DNA of 64,000 nucleotides from Chitinophagales bacterium (GTDB taxonomy: Bacteria > Bacteroidota > Bacteroidia > Chitinophagales > JADIYW01): contig JACJXS010000011.1 of NCBI GenBank assembly GCA_020636545.1, forward strand, positions 197,831 through 261,830. Direction: 5' to 3'. The translations under genes were made by a program, and so were the position numbers. Below, piece by piece: positions 54,767 through 63,143 of the stretch. Below the pieces are notes generated by a model. That model was not told where the DNA came from. It ran no database searches and was given only the letters and a program-made list of their open reading frames with translations. Positions within the stretch are counted from its first letter, which is position 1, and each line of letters opens with the position of its first letter.

Positions 54767-54945
54767 ATAAAGTATCTTCATCTCAATAAAATCTAAAATG
54801 CTATCTCTTATATGAATAGGCAAAACATATTTCTTAAAATAATAAATCTATTTTAGAAAAAGTTCTTTTTATTATTTAGATTAACTTAAGATAACAAAAC
54901 ATTAAATATGTAAGGCTTTTATTTTAATAATTTATTTTTATTATA

Positions 54946-54953
54946 TACATTTG
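54946..54953 (+). promoter_or_regulatory. Putative -7 element of the 55-57 kb two-gene cassette
   Basis: TACATTTG fits TAnnTTTG. A transcript from here would carry a leader of about 145 nt including the CATA repeat, much longer than the other leaders predicted in the window. Confidence 0.42.
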
Positions 54954-54980
54954 CAATATAACAAGGATTATATGTTATCA

Positions 54981-55000
54981 CATACATACATACATACATA
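54981..55000 (+). repeat. CATA tetranucleotide microsatellite, five units
   Basis: Five perfect CATA units at 54981-55000. They are flanked by ATGTTAT (54972-54978) and ATAACAT (55000-55006), so the repeat would form the loop of a 7-bp hairpin in the predicted leader of the downstream lipoprotein gene. Confidence 0.85.
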
Positions 55001-55102
55001 TAACATTTATTGTAAGTTTATTTTTATTTATACCTCCTTAATATTTTTAATTACCAAAAGAGAATAAACATAAAATGATAAAATAAAAATAAATTATAAC
55101 AA

Positions 55103-56308
55103 ATGAGTACTCAAAAAAACTTATACCCGATAGTTACTTTAATAATATTAATATTTTCTTTAAGTTGTGAGAAAGAAACTAACAATATTAACTCAAATTT
55201 GAAATTAGCTAAAGAATTTCATATTAAAACTATAAGCAAAGAATTAGCATCATTTTCAAAAGCATTAACACCTATATTTAATAATCAACAAAATTTAAAT
55301 CTATTAAAAGAAGCAATTTACCTCAAGAAAAGGGATGAAAACATTACAATTAATGATTTAAATAAATCATTAGAATCTTCCTTTAACTTTGAGCAAGAAT
55401 TATATACTAATTTAACAAAAATAAACAAGATAAGTTTTGAAGACTTCAAAAGGTTAATAGATGAATATGATTTGACAATTTATTGGGAATTTATTGAAAA
55501 TTGGGATGGTGTTACAATTCCTAAAATAGGTTATCCAATAAATGAGGAAGAAGATGTTAATAATAATTACGATTTATTACATTATAGTGTAAATTTTGAT
55601 GGAATAGAGAAAATTATTGAGAGAACCTATTTGAAAAATAATCCAGTTCTTATTATACGACCAAATGAGGATTTTGAAAATAACTCTCCATCGTACTATT
55701 CTAAAGAACCCTATATTTGGCTTTATGATTTAATGAATAAGAACGATTACAAGAATGCAAAAATAGAACAAGTACCTTTTGATAGATTTAGATTAGAAAC
55801 CATTAATACCGGAGGCAGTACGTTAGACGGAAGTGGTGGTCCAGAACTTCGATTTTTTAGAAATAGTCCAACTAGTTATACTAATGGTAAATATGGATTT
55901 GCAACTATATTAAGTCTAAATCTAACAGCCAGTGCTTCACAAACAACTCAAGATATTGAAGTAAAAAATTATATTAGTAATATCCTGCACGATGACTGGC
56001 ATATTATAGACTTTCGAAGTCTTATTGGAACTTATGAAGAAGATGGGGGTTTAATTCACAATCAAGTAGTTTCTGGTATTGGAATAGAAGCTAATTTACT
56101 AGGTGTTCCTGTCGTAAATATTAGCTTTAACTCTAAAATTTCTCGTAAAGATGATTTATTAGACAAATATGAAATGTATCGAAGTTCTTTTGTTTACAAT
56201 GTTCAACAAAAAAACAATTGGGGATGGGGATTTAATTATATGGGACTACCTTATAGAAAATCAACTAATAATACAAGCTTAAAAGTAACTTATAAAAACA
56301 ATTACTAG
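55103..56308 (+). CDS. Lipoprotein of unknown function
   Basis: 401 residues. The N-terminal signal has lipobox FSLSC (Cys24). The mature part starts with a helical Lys/Asn-rich region (about 30-135), then a mixed region with GGSTLDGSGGPELRFF near 240-255 and a beta-rich C-terminal half (SLNLTASASQTTQDIEVK, GIGIEANLLGVPVVNISF). No metal or catalytic motif is recognised. It is followed after 1 bp by a predicted beta-barrel gene. Codon use is extremely AT-rich, which fits a lineage-specific or acquired gene. Confidence 0.75.
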   Translation: MSTQKNLYPIVTLIILIFSLSCEKETNNINSNLKLAKEFHIKTISKELASFSKALTPIFNNQQNLNLLKEAIYLKKRDENITINDLNKSLESSFNFEQELYTNLTKINKISFEDFKRLIDEYDLTIYWEFIENWDGVTIPKIGYPINEEEDVNNNYDLLHYSVNFDGIEKIIERTYLKNNPVLIIRPNEDFENNSPSYYSKEPYIWLYDLMNKNDYKNAKIEQVPFDRFRLETINTGGSTLDGSGGPELRFFRNSPTSYTNGKYGFATILSLNLTASASQTTQDIEVKNYISNILHDDWHIIDFRSLIGTYEEDGGLIHNQVVSGIGIEANLLGVPVVNISFNSKISRKDDLLDKYEMYRSSFVYNVQQKNNWGWGFNYMGLPYRKSTNNTSLKVTYKNNY

Positions 56309-56309
56309 T

Positions 56310-56981
56310 ATGAAATACATAATTATTTATTTAATAATTTTATTCCTAAATAATAACATTTCTATTGCTCAAGATAGTAACCAATATAAATATAACAATT
56401 TGGGTACTAATTTTTATTACAACACAGATAATAACTATTTTTTCTTCAAGCCTGGATTTATCTTAGATGTTTATTATGAACGTGTACTTAATCGTTGGTT
56501 TGGATTGCAAACATCATTTGGATACAATAGAGCCAAGACGAAACTAAATGACTGGAAGTATCGTTTTTTTACAGAGGGGATTGCAGATTATCCAAGTCTG
56601 AGTTCAAGTATTCTATTAAGTATGAGTGGAAATTTTTATTGTTTGCATAAAATAAATCACAAAATAAAAATTGGATTGGGTATCGAATATAGAAACATTA
56701 CCGATGTTATTACAACCGGAGCTGTTTATTTGTATCCTGATTCAATTCAAAATAATTATCAAAAGTTATATCCAATTACATCATTTGAACAATATAATGA
56801 TTTGGGATTCTCAGGGAACTTAAATTATCAATATAAATTTAAAAAAGGAATTGGAATAAGTTCAACTTTTGGATTTAATTATTATTTCTTAAATACCAGT
56901 AAACAAGCAAGAACACACAATCGGATTAGTGACAGTCAATTATTGTTAAAGTTTGGTATAGGTGCTTTTTATTCTTTTTAA
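56310..56981 (+). CDS. Putative outer-membrane beta-barrel protein
   Basis: 223 residues with a signal peptide (MKYIIIYLIILFLNNNISIAQ). The mature part shows alternating aromatic/hydrophobic strands (GFILDVYYERVLNRWFGLQTSFGYN, IGLGIEYRNITDV, LSGNLNYQYKFKKG-like) and ends in GIGAFYSF with a terminal Phe, the usual beta-barrel signal. About eight strands would fit. The family is not recognised. It starts 1 bp after the lipoprotein stop, so the two form a cassette. Confidence 0.75.
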   Translation: MKYIIIYLIILFLNNNISIAQDSNQYKYNNLGTNFYYNTDNNYFFFKPGFILDVYYERVLNRWFGLQTSFGYNRAKTKLNDWKYRFFTEGIADYPSLSSSILLSMSGNFYCLHKINHKIKIGLGIEYRNITDVITTGAVYLYPDSIQNNYQKLYPITSFEQYNDLGFSGNLNYQYKFKKGIGISSTFGFNYYFLNTSKQARTHNRISDSQLLLKFGIGAFYSF

Positions 56982-56994
56982 AGCAAAATTGGAA

Positions 56995-57031
56995 TTTGAT
57001 TGGGTACAATTTATTATTGTACCCAATCAAA
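56995..57031. terminator. Bidirectional hairpin terminator
   Basis: A perfect 15-bp stem (TTGATTGGGTACAAT at 56996-57010 with 57016-57030), extendable by one T-A pair, and a 5-nt loop. It lies between the convergent barrel gene and the Crp-family gene. A U run is weak on both strands, so it may act as a 3' stabilising hairpin as much as a terminator. Confidence 0.72.
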
Positions 57032-57063
57032 ATTCATCCTTCATAAATAATAATAAGAAACTT

Positions 57064-57639
57064 TTATTTACTCCTAATTCTGCTAAGATTTTCTAAAGTC
57101 ATTCCAAGATAAGATGCGATAATACCGAGAGGCACTCTTTGAACTAACTCAAATTTGGATTTGTAAAAATAATTATATCGTTCAGCACTTGTATAAAAAC
57201 GAAGCCTGTGCGTTTGAGAGGCTAATGAATTATAATGGTGTTCAGCCACTAAACGCCCTATTCTTTCTAGTTCTGGATATTTTTTGTACAATAATTGTAA
57301 ATTATCAAAGCTAATACCTTGCAATACACTATCTTCTAATAATTCAATATTTTCACTGGAGGGTTGTTCTGAAACGAAACTAGCGAAAGATGTTAAAATT
57401 TCACCATTTTTAACTATGTCGTTCGTAAACATTTTTTTACCCTCTTCAGAATAAAGATGTGCCAAACCTTTTTCTATATAACATAGATAACTACAAATAT
57501 TCCCTTTTTTTAAAATGATAGTCTTTTTGGGATAGGTAAATATTTCAATTTGCTCTGTAAATGCGACAGCTGCGTCATCAGAAATTGGACCAAATTGTTT
57601 TAATAATCCTATAAATGAATGCGTTGGCAGAGTTTTCAT
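57064..57639 (-). CDS. Crp/Fnr family transcriptional regulator
   Basis: 191 residues. The cyclic-nucleotide-binding fold spans about 25-115 (KKTIILKKGNICSYLCYIEKGLAHLY), and a C-terminal winged helix has GIIASYLGMTLENLSRIRSK. Fnr-type cysteines at the N-terminus are absent, so an Fe-S oxygen sensor is unlikely; a ligand cannot be assigned. It is divergent from aspA with 174 bp between, so it may regulate aspA. TACTTTTG (57662-57669, minus strand) with TTTG 22 nt upstream (57692-57695) is a likely promoter. Confidence 0.88.
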   Translation of the reverse strand: MKTLPTHSFIGLLKQFGPISDDAAVAFTEQIEIFTYPKKTIILKKGNICSYLCYIEKGLAHLYSEEGKKMFTNDIVKNGEILTSFASFVSEQPSSENIELLEDSVLQGISFDNLQLLYKKYPELERIGRLVAEHHYNSLASQTHRLRFYTSAERYNYFYKSKFELVQRVPLGIIASYLGMTLENLSRIRSK

Positions 57640-57661
57640 ACAATCGAAACTAAATATACTA

Positions 57662-57695
57662 CAAAAGTAATAATATTATAAATGTATAGCTCAAA
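57662..57695 (-). promoter_or_regulatory. Putative promoter of the Crp/Fnr-family gene
   Basis: The minus strand reads TTTG (57695-57692), 22 nt, TACTTTTG (57669-57662). The spacing is slightly longer than the usual 19-21 nt. The predicted leader is about 18 nt. Confidence 0.48.
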
Positions 57696-57813
57696 TTTTA
57701 GTTTATATTGGCTAGATTAAGAAAAAAAGTAGCGTTCTCTTCTCAAAAAAAAATACGATTCCAAGAATTCTGATAAATTTTGTATCTTCACGAGTTATTT
57801 TAAAAATAATTTA

Positions 57814-59211
57814 ATGATTATGGAATTTAGAAAAGAAAGTGATTTATTAGGCGAATTAGAAGTTCCCATCAATGCTTATTATGGTGTACAAACACAACGA
57901 GCAATTAATAATTTTAAAATCTCCAATCAATATTTATCAGCTTATCCTGAATTTATTAAAGCATTAGGCTACACAAAAAAAGGAGCAGCACAAACCAATT
58001 TTGAACTCGGTGGTTTAGAAGAAAGTATTTACAAAGCAATGATTACTGCTTGCGATGAGGTTATTGCTGGTAAATTTGACCAAGAATTTCCAGTAGATAT
58101 GATACAAGGTGGAGCAGGAACTTCTATCAATATGAATATCAATGAAGTGGTCGCTAATAGAGCAATAGAAATTTTGGGCCATCAAAAAGGTGAATACCAA
58201 TATTGTTCTCCTAACGACCATGTCAATCAATCTCAATCTACCAATGATGCGTATCCAACAGCTATTAAAATTGCTTTAATTTTAATGAATGAGCGATTAG
58301 TTAAGCAAACTAATTCAATTGTAACAGCATTTAGAGCTAAAGGTGAAGCATTTTCAGATGTTATAAAAATGGGTCGTACGCAATTACAAGATGCAGTTCC
58401 TATGACATTAGGACAAGAGTTTGAAGCATTTGCGACTACATTAAAAAATGACATTCCAATTTTAAATCATGCAGCAAATGGTTTGTGTGAGGTCAATATG
58501 GGTGCAACTGCAATTGGAACTGGCTTAAATGCACCTAAAGGATATGCTCAAAAATGTGCAGATAATTTAGCTTCTATAACTGGATTCCCTATAGTTCTAT
58601 CTCGTAATTTAATTGAAGCAACGCCAGATACAAGTGCTTATGTTTCTTATTCTTCAGCATTAAAACGCTTAGCATTGAAACTTTCAATGATTTGTAATGA
58701 TTTACGTTTGCTTTCATCGGGACCAAGAGCTGGCGTATCTGAAATAAATTTACCACCCATGCAACCTGGTTCTTCTATCATGCCAGGAAAAGTAAATCCA
58801 GTAATTCCAGAAGTAGTCAATCAGGTATGTTATAAAGTAATAGGCAATGATTTAGCGGTTTCCTTTGCTGCCGAAGCTGGACAATTGCAGCTAAATGTAA
58901 TGGAGCCTGTTTTGTGTCATGCCATTATGGAAAGTATTAATTTTTTATGTAATTCATTAGTAGCTCTAGAAGAAAAATGTGTGGTAGGCATTACCGCTAA
59001 TAAAGAAATTTGCTTTAATAAAGTAAAAAATAGTATCGGAATTGTTACTGCATTAAACCCACATATTGGTTATAAAAATTCTACCAAAATTGCAAAAGAA
59101 GCATTAGAATCAGGAAAGAGTGTTTATGATTTAGTATTGGAACATGATTTATTGTCTCAAGATAAACTAGATGAAATTTTAGATCCAAAAAACATGTTAG
59201 AATCTCATTAA
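57814..59211 (+). CDS. aspA: Aspartate ammonia-lyase
   Basis: 465 residues of the fumarase/aspartase superfamily. The signature GSSIMPGKVNP and PEVVNQVCYKVIGND favour aspartase over fumarase C. RKESDLLGELEVPINAYYGVQTQ and QGGAGTSINMN also fit. It deaminates aspartate to fumarate and ammonia. ATG 57820 two codons downstream is an equally good start. A terminator follows at 59229-59265. Confidence 0.93.
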   Translation: MIMEFRKESDLLGELEVPINAYYGVQTQRAINNFKISNQYLSAYPEFIKALGYTKKGAAQTNFELGGLEESIYKAMITACDEVIAGKFDQEFPVDMIQGGAGTSINMNINEVVANRAIEILGHQKGEYQYCSPNDHVNQSQSTNDAYPTAIKIALILMNERLVKQTNSIVTAFRAKGEAFSDVIKMGRTQLQDAVPMTLGQEFEAFATTLKNDIPILNHAANGLCEVNMGATAIGTGLNAPKGYAQKCADNLASITGFPIVLSRNLIEATPDTSAYVSYSSALKRLALKLSMICNDLRLLSSGPRAGVSEINLPPMQPGSSIMPGKVNPVIPEVVNQVCYKVIGNDLAVSFAAEAGQLQLNVMEPVLCHAIMESINFLCNSLVALEEKCVVGITANKEICFNKVKNSIGIVTALNPHIGYKNSTKIAKEALESGKSVYDLVLEHDLLSQDKLDEILDPKNMLESH

Positions 59212-59228
59212 TTTTAGCAAGTATTAAG

Positions 59229-59265
59229 AAAAAGAGCCAAGATTTTTAAAATTTTGGCTCTTTTT
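59229..59265 (+). terminator. Intrinsic terminator of aspA
   Basis: AAAAAGAGCCAA (59229-59240) pairs with TTGGCTCTTTTT (59254-59265), a 12-bp stem with a 13-nt AT-rich loop and a T run. It can also act for the convergent gene at 59289. Confidence 0.85.
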
Positions 59266-59288
59266 ATTTTAGAGATGTATTATAATTA

Positions 59289-59738
59289 CTAAGGAATAAC
59301 CTCTACGCCATCTACAAAGAAATTTGTTTGGCCTTGCCAAAAAAAGTTTTTTGCTTTTTCCTTATATTGTAATCTTACTTTTTTACCTTGCAATGTATCT
59401 AATTTAGTAGCTACATCAGCGTCTTTAACAGAAAACTTCCACATATTATTGGCTATTGTATTGCCTGGAAGTGCATTAATTCCGCCTAAATTTAATTCGC
59501 CCTCATACGTCTTAAAAAGATATCCTTCTTGATTAAAAGTAATTAATACACCTGCTCTGCTTCCTGAACTGTAAGTAATATTTGACCAAGCAAAGAATCC
59601 TGCAATTCCAATAAATATTATTGCTAATAAGATGAAGAATAATTTTTTAAAGAAACTAACCGTTGCTTTTTTGCCTTTATGGAATATACTTGACTGTGGT
59701 TGTAGATTTGGGTCTTGGCTTTCAATTTCTGTACTCAT
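59289..59738 (-). CDS. Single-pass membrane protein of a conserved Bacteroidota family
   Basis: 149 residues from ATG 59738. The longer frame to 59795 is less likely, because a TATTTTTG element (59756-59763, minus strand) lies 17 nt before this ATG. A cytoplasmic N-terminus with phosphate-rich-looking polar residues is followed by a helix (about 29-51). Then comes YSSGSRAGVLITFNQEGYLF-like sequence and KTYEGEL, the hallmark of a small family sometimes misnamed 6-phosphogluconate dehydrogenase. It has no dehydrogenase motifs. Function unknown. Confidence 0.8.
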   Translation of the reverse strand: MSTEIESQDPNLQPQSSIFHKGKKATVSFFKKLFFILLAIIFIGIAGFFAWSNITYSSGSRAGVLITFNQEGYLFKTYEGELNLGGINALPGNTIANNMWKFSVKDADVATKLDTLQGKKVRLQYKEKAKNFFWQGQTNFFVDGVEVIP

Positions 59739-59814
59739 ATCATAAATATTCTTATCAAAAATAGTAAAAAAATGATTGATAATATTTGCTTTCAAAAAAT
59801 AAATTTAAAATACT

Positions 59815-59822
59815 TACCTTTG
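59815..59822 (+). promoter_or_regulatory. Putative -7 element of the PSP1/RicT-like gene
   Basis: TACCTTTG lies 21 nt before ATG 59844, with a predicted leader of about 17 nt. Confidence 0.42.
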
Positions 59823-59843
59823 GTAAAATAAATTTTTTGAATT

Positions 59844-61142
59844 ATGGGATGTTCAGGTTGTGGTTCTTCTACTCCGAATGGGTGTAAGAACAACGGACAT
59901 TGTGCGAGTGGTGGTTGTTCAAAACTTGAGGTGTATGATTGGTTGGCAGATATTTCTATAGATAATTTTTCAACGTATAATATATTTGAAATAAGTTTTA
60001 AAAACGGCTCGCGCAAGGGTTTTTATAAATTAGAGAAACCATTAGAGGTTTTTGTGGGCGATTATGTAGTCGTTGAAGCCACTCAAGGATATGATATTGG
60101 ACGTATCAATCTCAAAGGCGAATTGGTTAAACTACAAATGCGTAAAAAGAAAATCAATGAAAAAACTTACGAGTTTAAACAAGTACTAAGAATTGCAAAA
60201 GACAGTGAGTTGGAATTGATGGATAAAGTACGTGATTTGGAAAAAGAAACGATGCTTAAAGCCAGAGTACTTGCAAGAAATCTTGGTTTGGATATGAAAC
60301 TAGGAGCAGTAGAATATCAAGCTGATGGCAAAAAAGCTACTTTTTATTATTTTGCTGATGGCAGAGTCGATTTTAGAGAATTGATAAAAGTATTAGCCAA
60401 TGAATTTAAGATTAAAATTGAAATGCGACAAGTGGGTGCAAGACAAGAAGCTGCTATCGTTGGTGGTATTGGTTCTTGTGGTCGTGAGTTATGTTGTTCT
60501 ACTTGGATGACCAGTTTTAAATCTGTGAATACGACAGCGGCAAGGTATCAGAATTTATCTATCAACCAAACTAAATTATCTGGACAATGTGGTCGTCTAA
60601 AATGTTGTTTAAACTTTGAATTAGATACTTATTTAGATGCCTTGAGAGATATGCCTCAAAAGGCTGAATTTATTGAAAGTGAAGCCAGTGTAGCTAAATT
60701 AATAAAAACAGATATCCTAAAAGGATTAATGACTTATATTGAGAAAGAAACCAATAAAGCCTACACTTTATCTTTTGAGAATGCAAAATCTGTTTTGGAA
60801 ATGAATAAAGCAGGTAAGAAACCTGTGAACTTAACTGACTTAGCAGAAGTACAAGAAGACCAGACGGATAATGGAGAATTTGTGGAGTTGGTTGGTCAAA
60901 TTTCTTTATCTTCTTTAGAGCGTAATGATAAAAAAAGAAAACAAAAAGCTAGACAAGATAATAATAAGCAACGCACCAAGCCCAATACAAACGTTTCTAA
61001 TAAACAAGATGGACAAACGATTGTTAAAAAAGAGGAAGATAAAAAAACGCCTACAGACAACTCAGAACAAAAACCTCAAAAATCTAATAATCGACCTAAT
61101 CATCATAGACGAAACAAAAAGCCAGGAGATAATAAACAATAA
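59844..61142 (+). CDS. PSP1-domain protein (RicT/YaaT family)
   Basis: 432 residues. A Cys-rich N-terminus (C3, C6, C14, C20, C25) precedes the PSP1 domain (about 45-265). That domain has GSRKGFYKLEKPLEVFVGDYV, RQVGARQEAAIVGGIGSCG and paired cysteines C212, C217-C218, C249 and C254-C255, the cluster that ligates Fe-S in YaaT/RicT complexes. A basic disordered tail rich in Lys, Asn and Gln follows from about 365. In firmicutes RicT works with RicA/RicF in RNase Y control; the Bacteroidota role is not established. MutL follows 108 bp later, with its own promoter. Confidence 0.88.
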   Translation: MGCSGCGSSTPNGCKNNGHCASGGCSKLEVYDWLADISIDNFSTYNIFEISFKNGSRKGFYKLEKPLEVFVGDYVVVEATQGYDIGRINLKGELVKLQMRKKKINEKTYEFKQVLRIAKDSELELMDKVRDLEKETMLKARVLARNLGLDMKLGAVEYQADGKKATFYYFADGRVDFRELIKVLANEFKIKIEMRQVGARQEAAIVGGIGSCGRELCCSTWMTSFKSVNTTAARYQNLSINQTKLSGQCGRLKCCLNFELDTYLDALRDMPQKAEFIESEASVAKLIKTDILKGLMTYIEKETNKAYTLSFENAKSVLEMNKAGKKPVNLTDLAEVQEDQTDNGEFVELVGQISLSSLERNDKKRKQKARQDNNKQRTKPNTNVSNKQDGQTIVKKEEDKKTPTDNSEQKPQKSNNRPNHHRRNKKPGDNKQ

Positions 61143-61238
61143 AATTATTTCTGTTTATTTCTGATTTGATAAAAAGAAGTGTTGATTATTTGTCGATAAC
61201 TAATGCTGGTTAGCAAAAACGAACTGCTTAAAATTTTG

Positions 61239-61246
61239 TATTTTTG
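61239..61246 (+). promoter_or_regulatory. Putative -7 element of mutL
   Basis: TATTTTTG, with exactly 4 nt between its G and the ATG at 61251. By the usual spacing transcription starts on the A of the ATG. Confidence 0.45.
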
Positions 61247-61250
61247 CTAT

Positions 61251-63080
61251 ATGTCTGAAAAGATAAAATTATTACCAGATGCTATCGCCAATCAAATTGC
61301 TGCGGGAGAAGTGATTCAACGTCCAGCTTCTATCGTAAAGGAATTATTAGAAAATGCTGTTGATGCAGGGGCAAAAAATATCCGACTTATTGTTAAAGAT
61401 GCTGGACGTTCATTAGTTCAAGTTATTGACGATGGTTGTGGTATGACAGAAATTGATGCGAGGATGTGTTTTGAGCGTCATGCGACTTCTAAAATAAGTA
61501 ATATAAACGATTTATTTAGCTTACATACAATGGGTTTTCGTGGAGAAGCCATGGCTTCAATCGCAGCTGTGGCTCATGTAGAATTGAAAACTAAAATGCA
61601 AGATAAAAACATTGGAACTTGTGTGATTATCGAAGGTTCAAAAATAGTTTTGCAAGAACCATGTGCTACAAATGATGGCACTTCAATTTCAGTAAAAAAT
61701 ATATTTTACAATGTTCCTGCTCGTCGAAATTTTTTGAAATCCAATCAAATTGAGACCAAACATATTATAGATGAGTTTTTGCATGTAGCTTTAGCAAATC
61801 CTTCCATATTTTTTTCATTACACAATAATGGTTCTGAAATTTATCATTTAAAACAAGGAAATTTAAGACAACGTATTGTGAGTGTTTTTGGCAAAAACCA
61901 CAATGACAAATTAGTACCAATAGAAGAAAATACGGAATATGTAAGTGTTTATGGCTTTATAGGAAAGCCTGAATTAGCTAAGAAAACTCGAGGCGAACAA
62001 TTCTTTTTTGTGAACAATAGGTTTATCCGAAGCAATTTATTTAATCATGCCATACAAAGTGCTTATGAAAATCTAATTCAAGATAAAACATATCCTTTTT
62101 ATTGTTTATTTATAAATATTTTGCCTTCTGCAATAGATATTAATGTTCACCCAAATAAACAAGAAATAAAATTTGAAGATGAGAAATCTGTTTATGCCTT
62201 ATTGCGTGCTTCCGCTAAATATGCTTTGGCACAATATAGCATCATGCCCACCTTAGATTTTGAACATCAAGCAAATATAAATTTTCTAACTAATCCTCAA
62301 AGCAGTGCTGAAAATGAGTTCAAGACTTTAGGTTCGAGAATGAATAAAGCAGAAATAAATAATCAGCTTCATTCTGAACATTACGAAGTAAGGCATGCTC
62401 CTGCGTTTGATAATTGGGAAAAACTCTATCAATTAGACGCTGAAACGGAACAAAAAATCATAACCCTTCAAAGTAAATTAGATTACGAAGATGATGAAGA
62501 TTTTGAAACTAAAGTGGCATTTAAACCAACTCAAATTCATCAAAAATATATTTTGATGCAAGTGAAAAAGGGTTTTATATTGATTGACCAAAACCGAGCA
62601 CATCAACGTATTTTATATGAGCAATATTTAGAAAGATTAGAAACAAAAGAAAGTAGTTCACAACAAACTTTATTCCCACGTACTATCAATTTGAGTGCTG
62701 GTGATTACCAATATTTGGAAGAAGTATTGCCCGATTTAAGAAAAATTGGTTTAGATATAGAGCCATTTGGGAATAATAGTATTATAGTTCACGGTTTACC
62801 ACCAGAATTAGCCAATGAAGATGAACATGCTTTAATTGAAAACATCTTACAACAATATAAAGAAAGTTTGCAAACGGATAATTTATCTCAACACCAACAA
62901 ATTGCAAAATCGGTAGCCTATCACACTGCCATAAAACCATCTACAATACTCGATGAAAAAAGTATGCAAAATATTATAGATAGCTTGTTTGCCTGTAAAC
63001 AACCTAACATCAATCCAGTTGGATTAAAAACATTTACGACTTACACGATAGAAGACATTCAATTATTATTTGATAAATAA
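61251..63080 (+). CDS. mutL: DNA mismatch repair protein MutL
   Basis: 609 residues from ATG 61251 (MSEKIKLLPDAIANQIAAGE). A frame from 61203 adds 16 residues not seen in the family and spans the predicted promoter. GHKL ATPase motifs NQIAAGEVIQRPASIVKEL, DDGCGM and GFRGEAMASI are intact. In the C-terminal domain the endonuclease motif DQHAxxERxxxE is degenerate (DQNRAHQRILYE), and the later cysteine/histidine zinc site is reduced to FACKQPNINPVG. Nicking activity is thus uncertain. It couples MutS mismatch recognition to repair. Confidence 0.95.
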   Translation: MSEKIKLLPDAIANQIAAGEVIQRPASIVKELLENAVDAGAKNIRLIVKDAGRSLVQVIDDGCGMTEIDARMCFERHATSKISNINDLFSLHTMGFRGEAMASIAAVAHVELKTKMQDKNIGTCVIIEGSKIVLQEPCATNDGTSISVKNIFYNVPARRNFLKSNQIETKHIIDEFLHVALANPSIFFSLHNNGSEIYHLKQGNLRQRIVSVFGKNHNDKLVPIEENTEYVSVYGFIGKPELAKKTRGEQFFFVNNRFIRSNLFNHAIQSAYENLIQDKTYPFYCLFINILPSAIDINVHPNKQEIKFEDEKSVYALLRASAKYALAQYSIMPTLDFEHQANINFLTNPQSSAENEFKTLGSRMNKAEINNQLHSEHYEVRHAPAFDNWEKLYQLDAETEQKIITLQSKLDYEDDEDFETKVAFKPTQIHQKYILMQVKKGFILIDQNRAHQRILYEQYLERLETKESSSQQTLFPRTINLSAGDYQYLEEVLPDLRKIGLDIEPFGNNSIIVHGLPPELANEDEHALIENILQQYKESLQTDNLSQHQQIAKSVAYHTAIKPSTILDEKSMQNIIDSLFACKQPNINPVGLKTFTTYTIEDIQLLFDK

Positions 63081-63113
63081 AAAATATTAACAATTCAACA
63101 ACAAGATTTCGCT

Positions 63114-63121
63114 TAATTTTG
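63114..63121 (+). promoter_or_regulatory. Putative -7 element of the rhomboid gene
   Basis: TAATTTTG lies 22 nt before ATG 63144, with a predicted leader of about 17 nt. Confidence 0.42.
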
Positions 63122-63143
63122 TTTCGATAAAATAGATGAGTTT

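Noticed and set aside
54981..55000. CRISPR-like repeat
   Set aside because: It is a simple CATA tetranucleotide run with no spacers.
59289..59738. 6-phosphogluconate dehydrogenase
   Set aside because: A name sometimes attached to this small membrane family. There is no Rossmann motif and the protein is far too short.
59792..60016. Minus-strand 74-residue frame opposite the Cys-rich start of the RicT-like gene
   Set aside because: It is antisense to a well supported gene and overlaps its promoter; composition is the mirror of the Cys codons.
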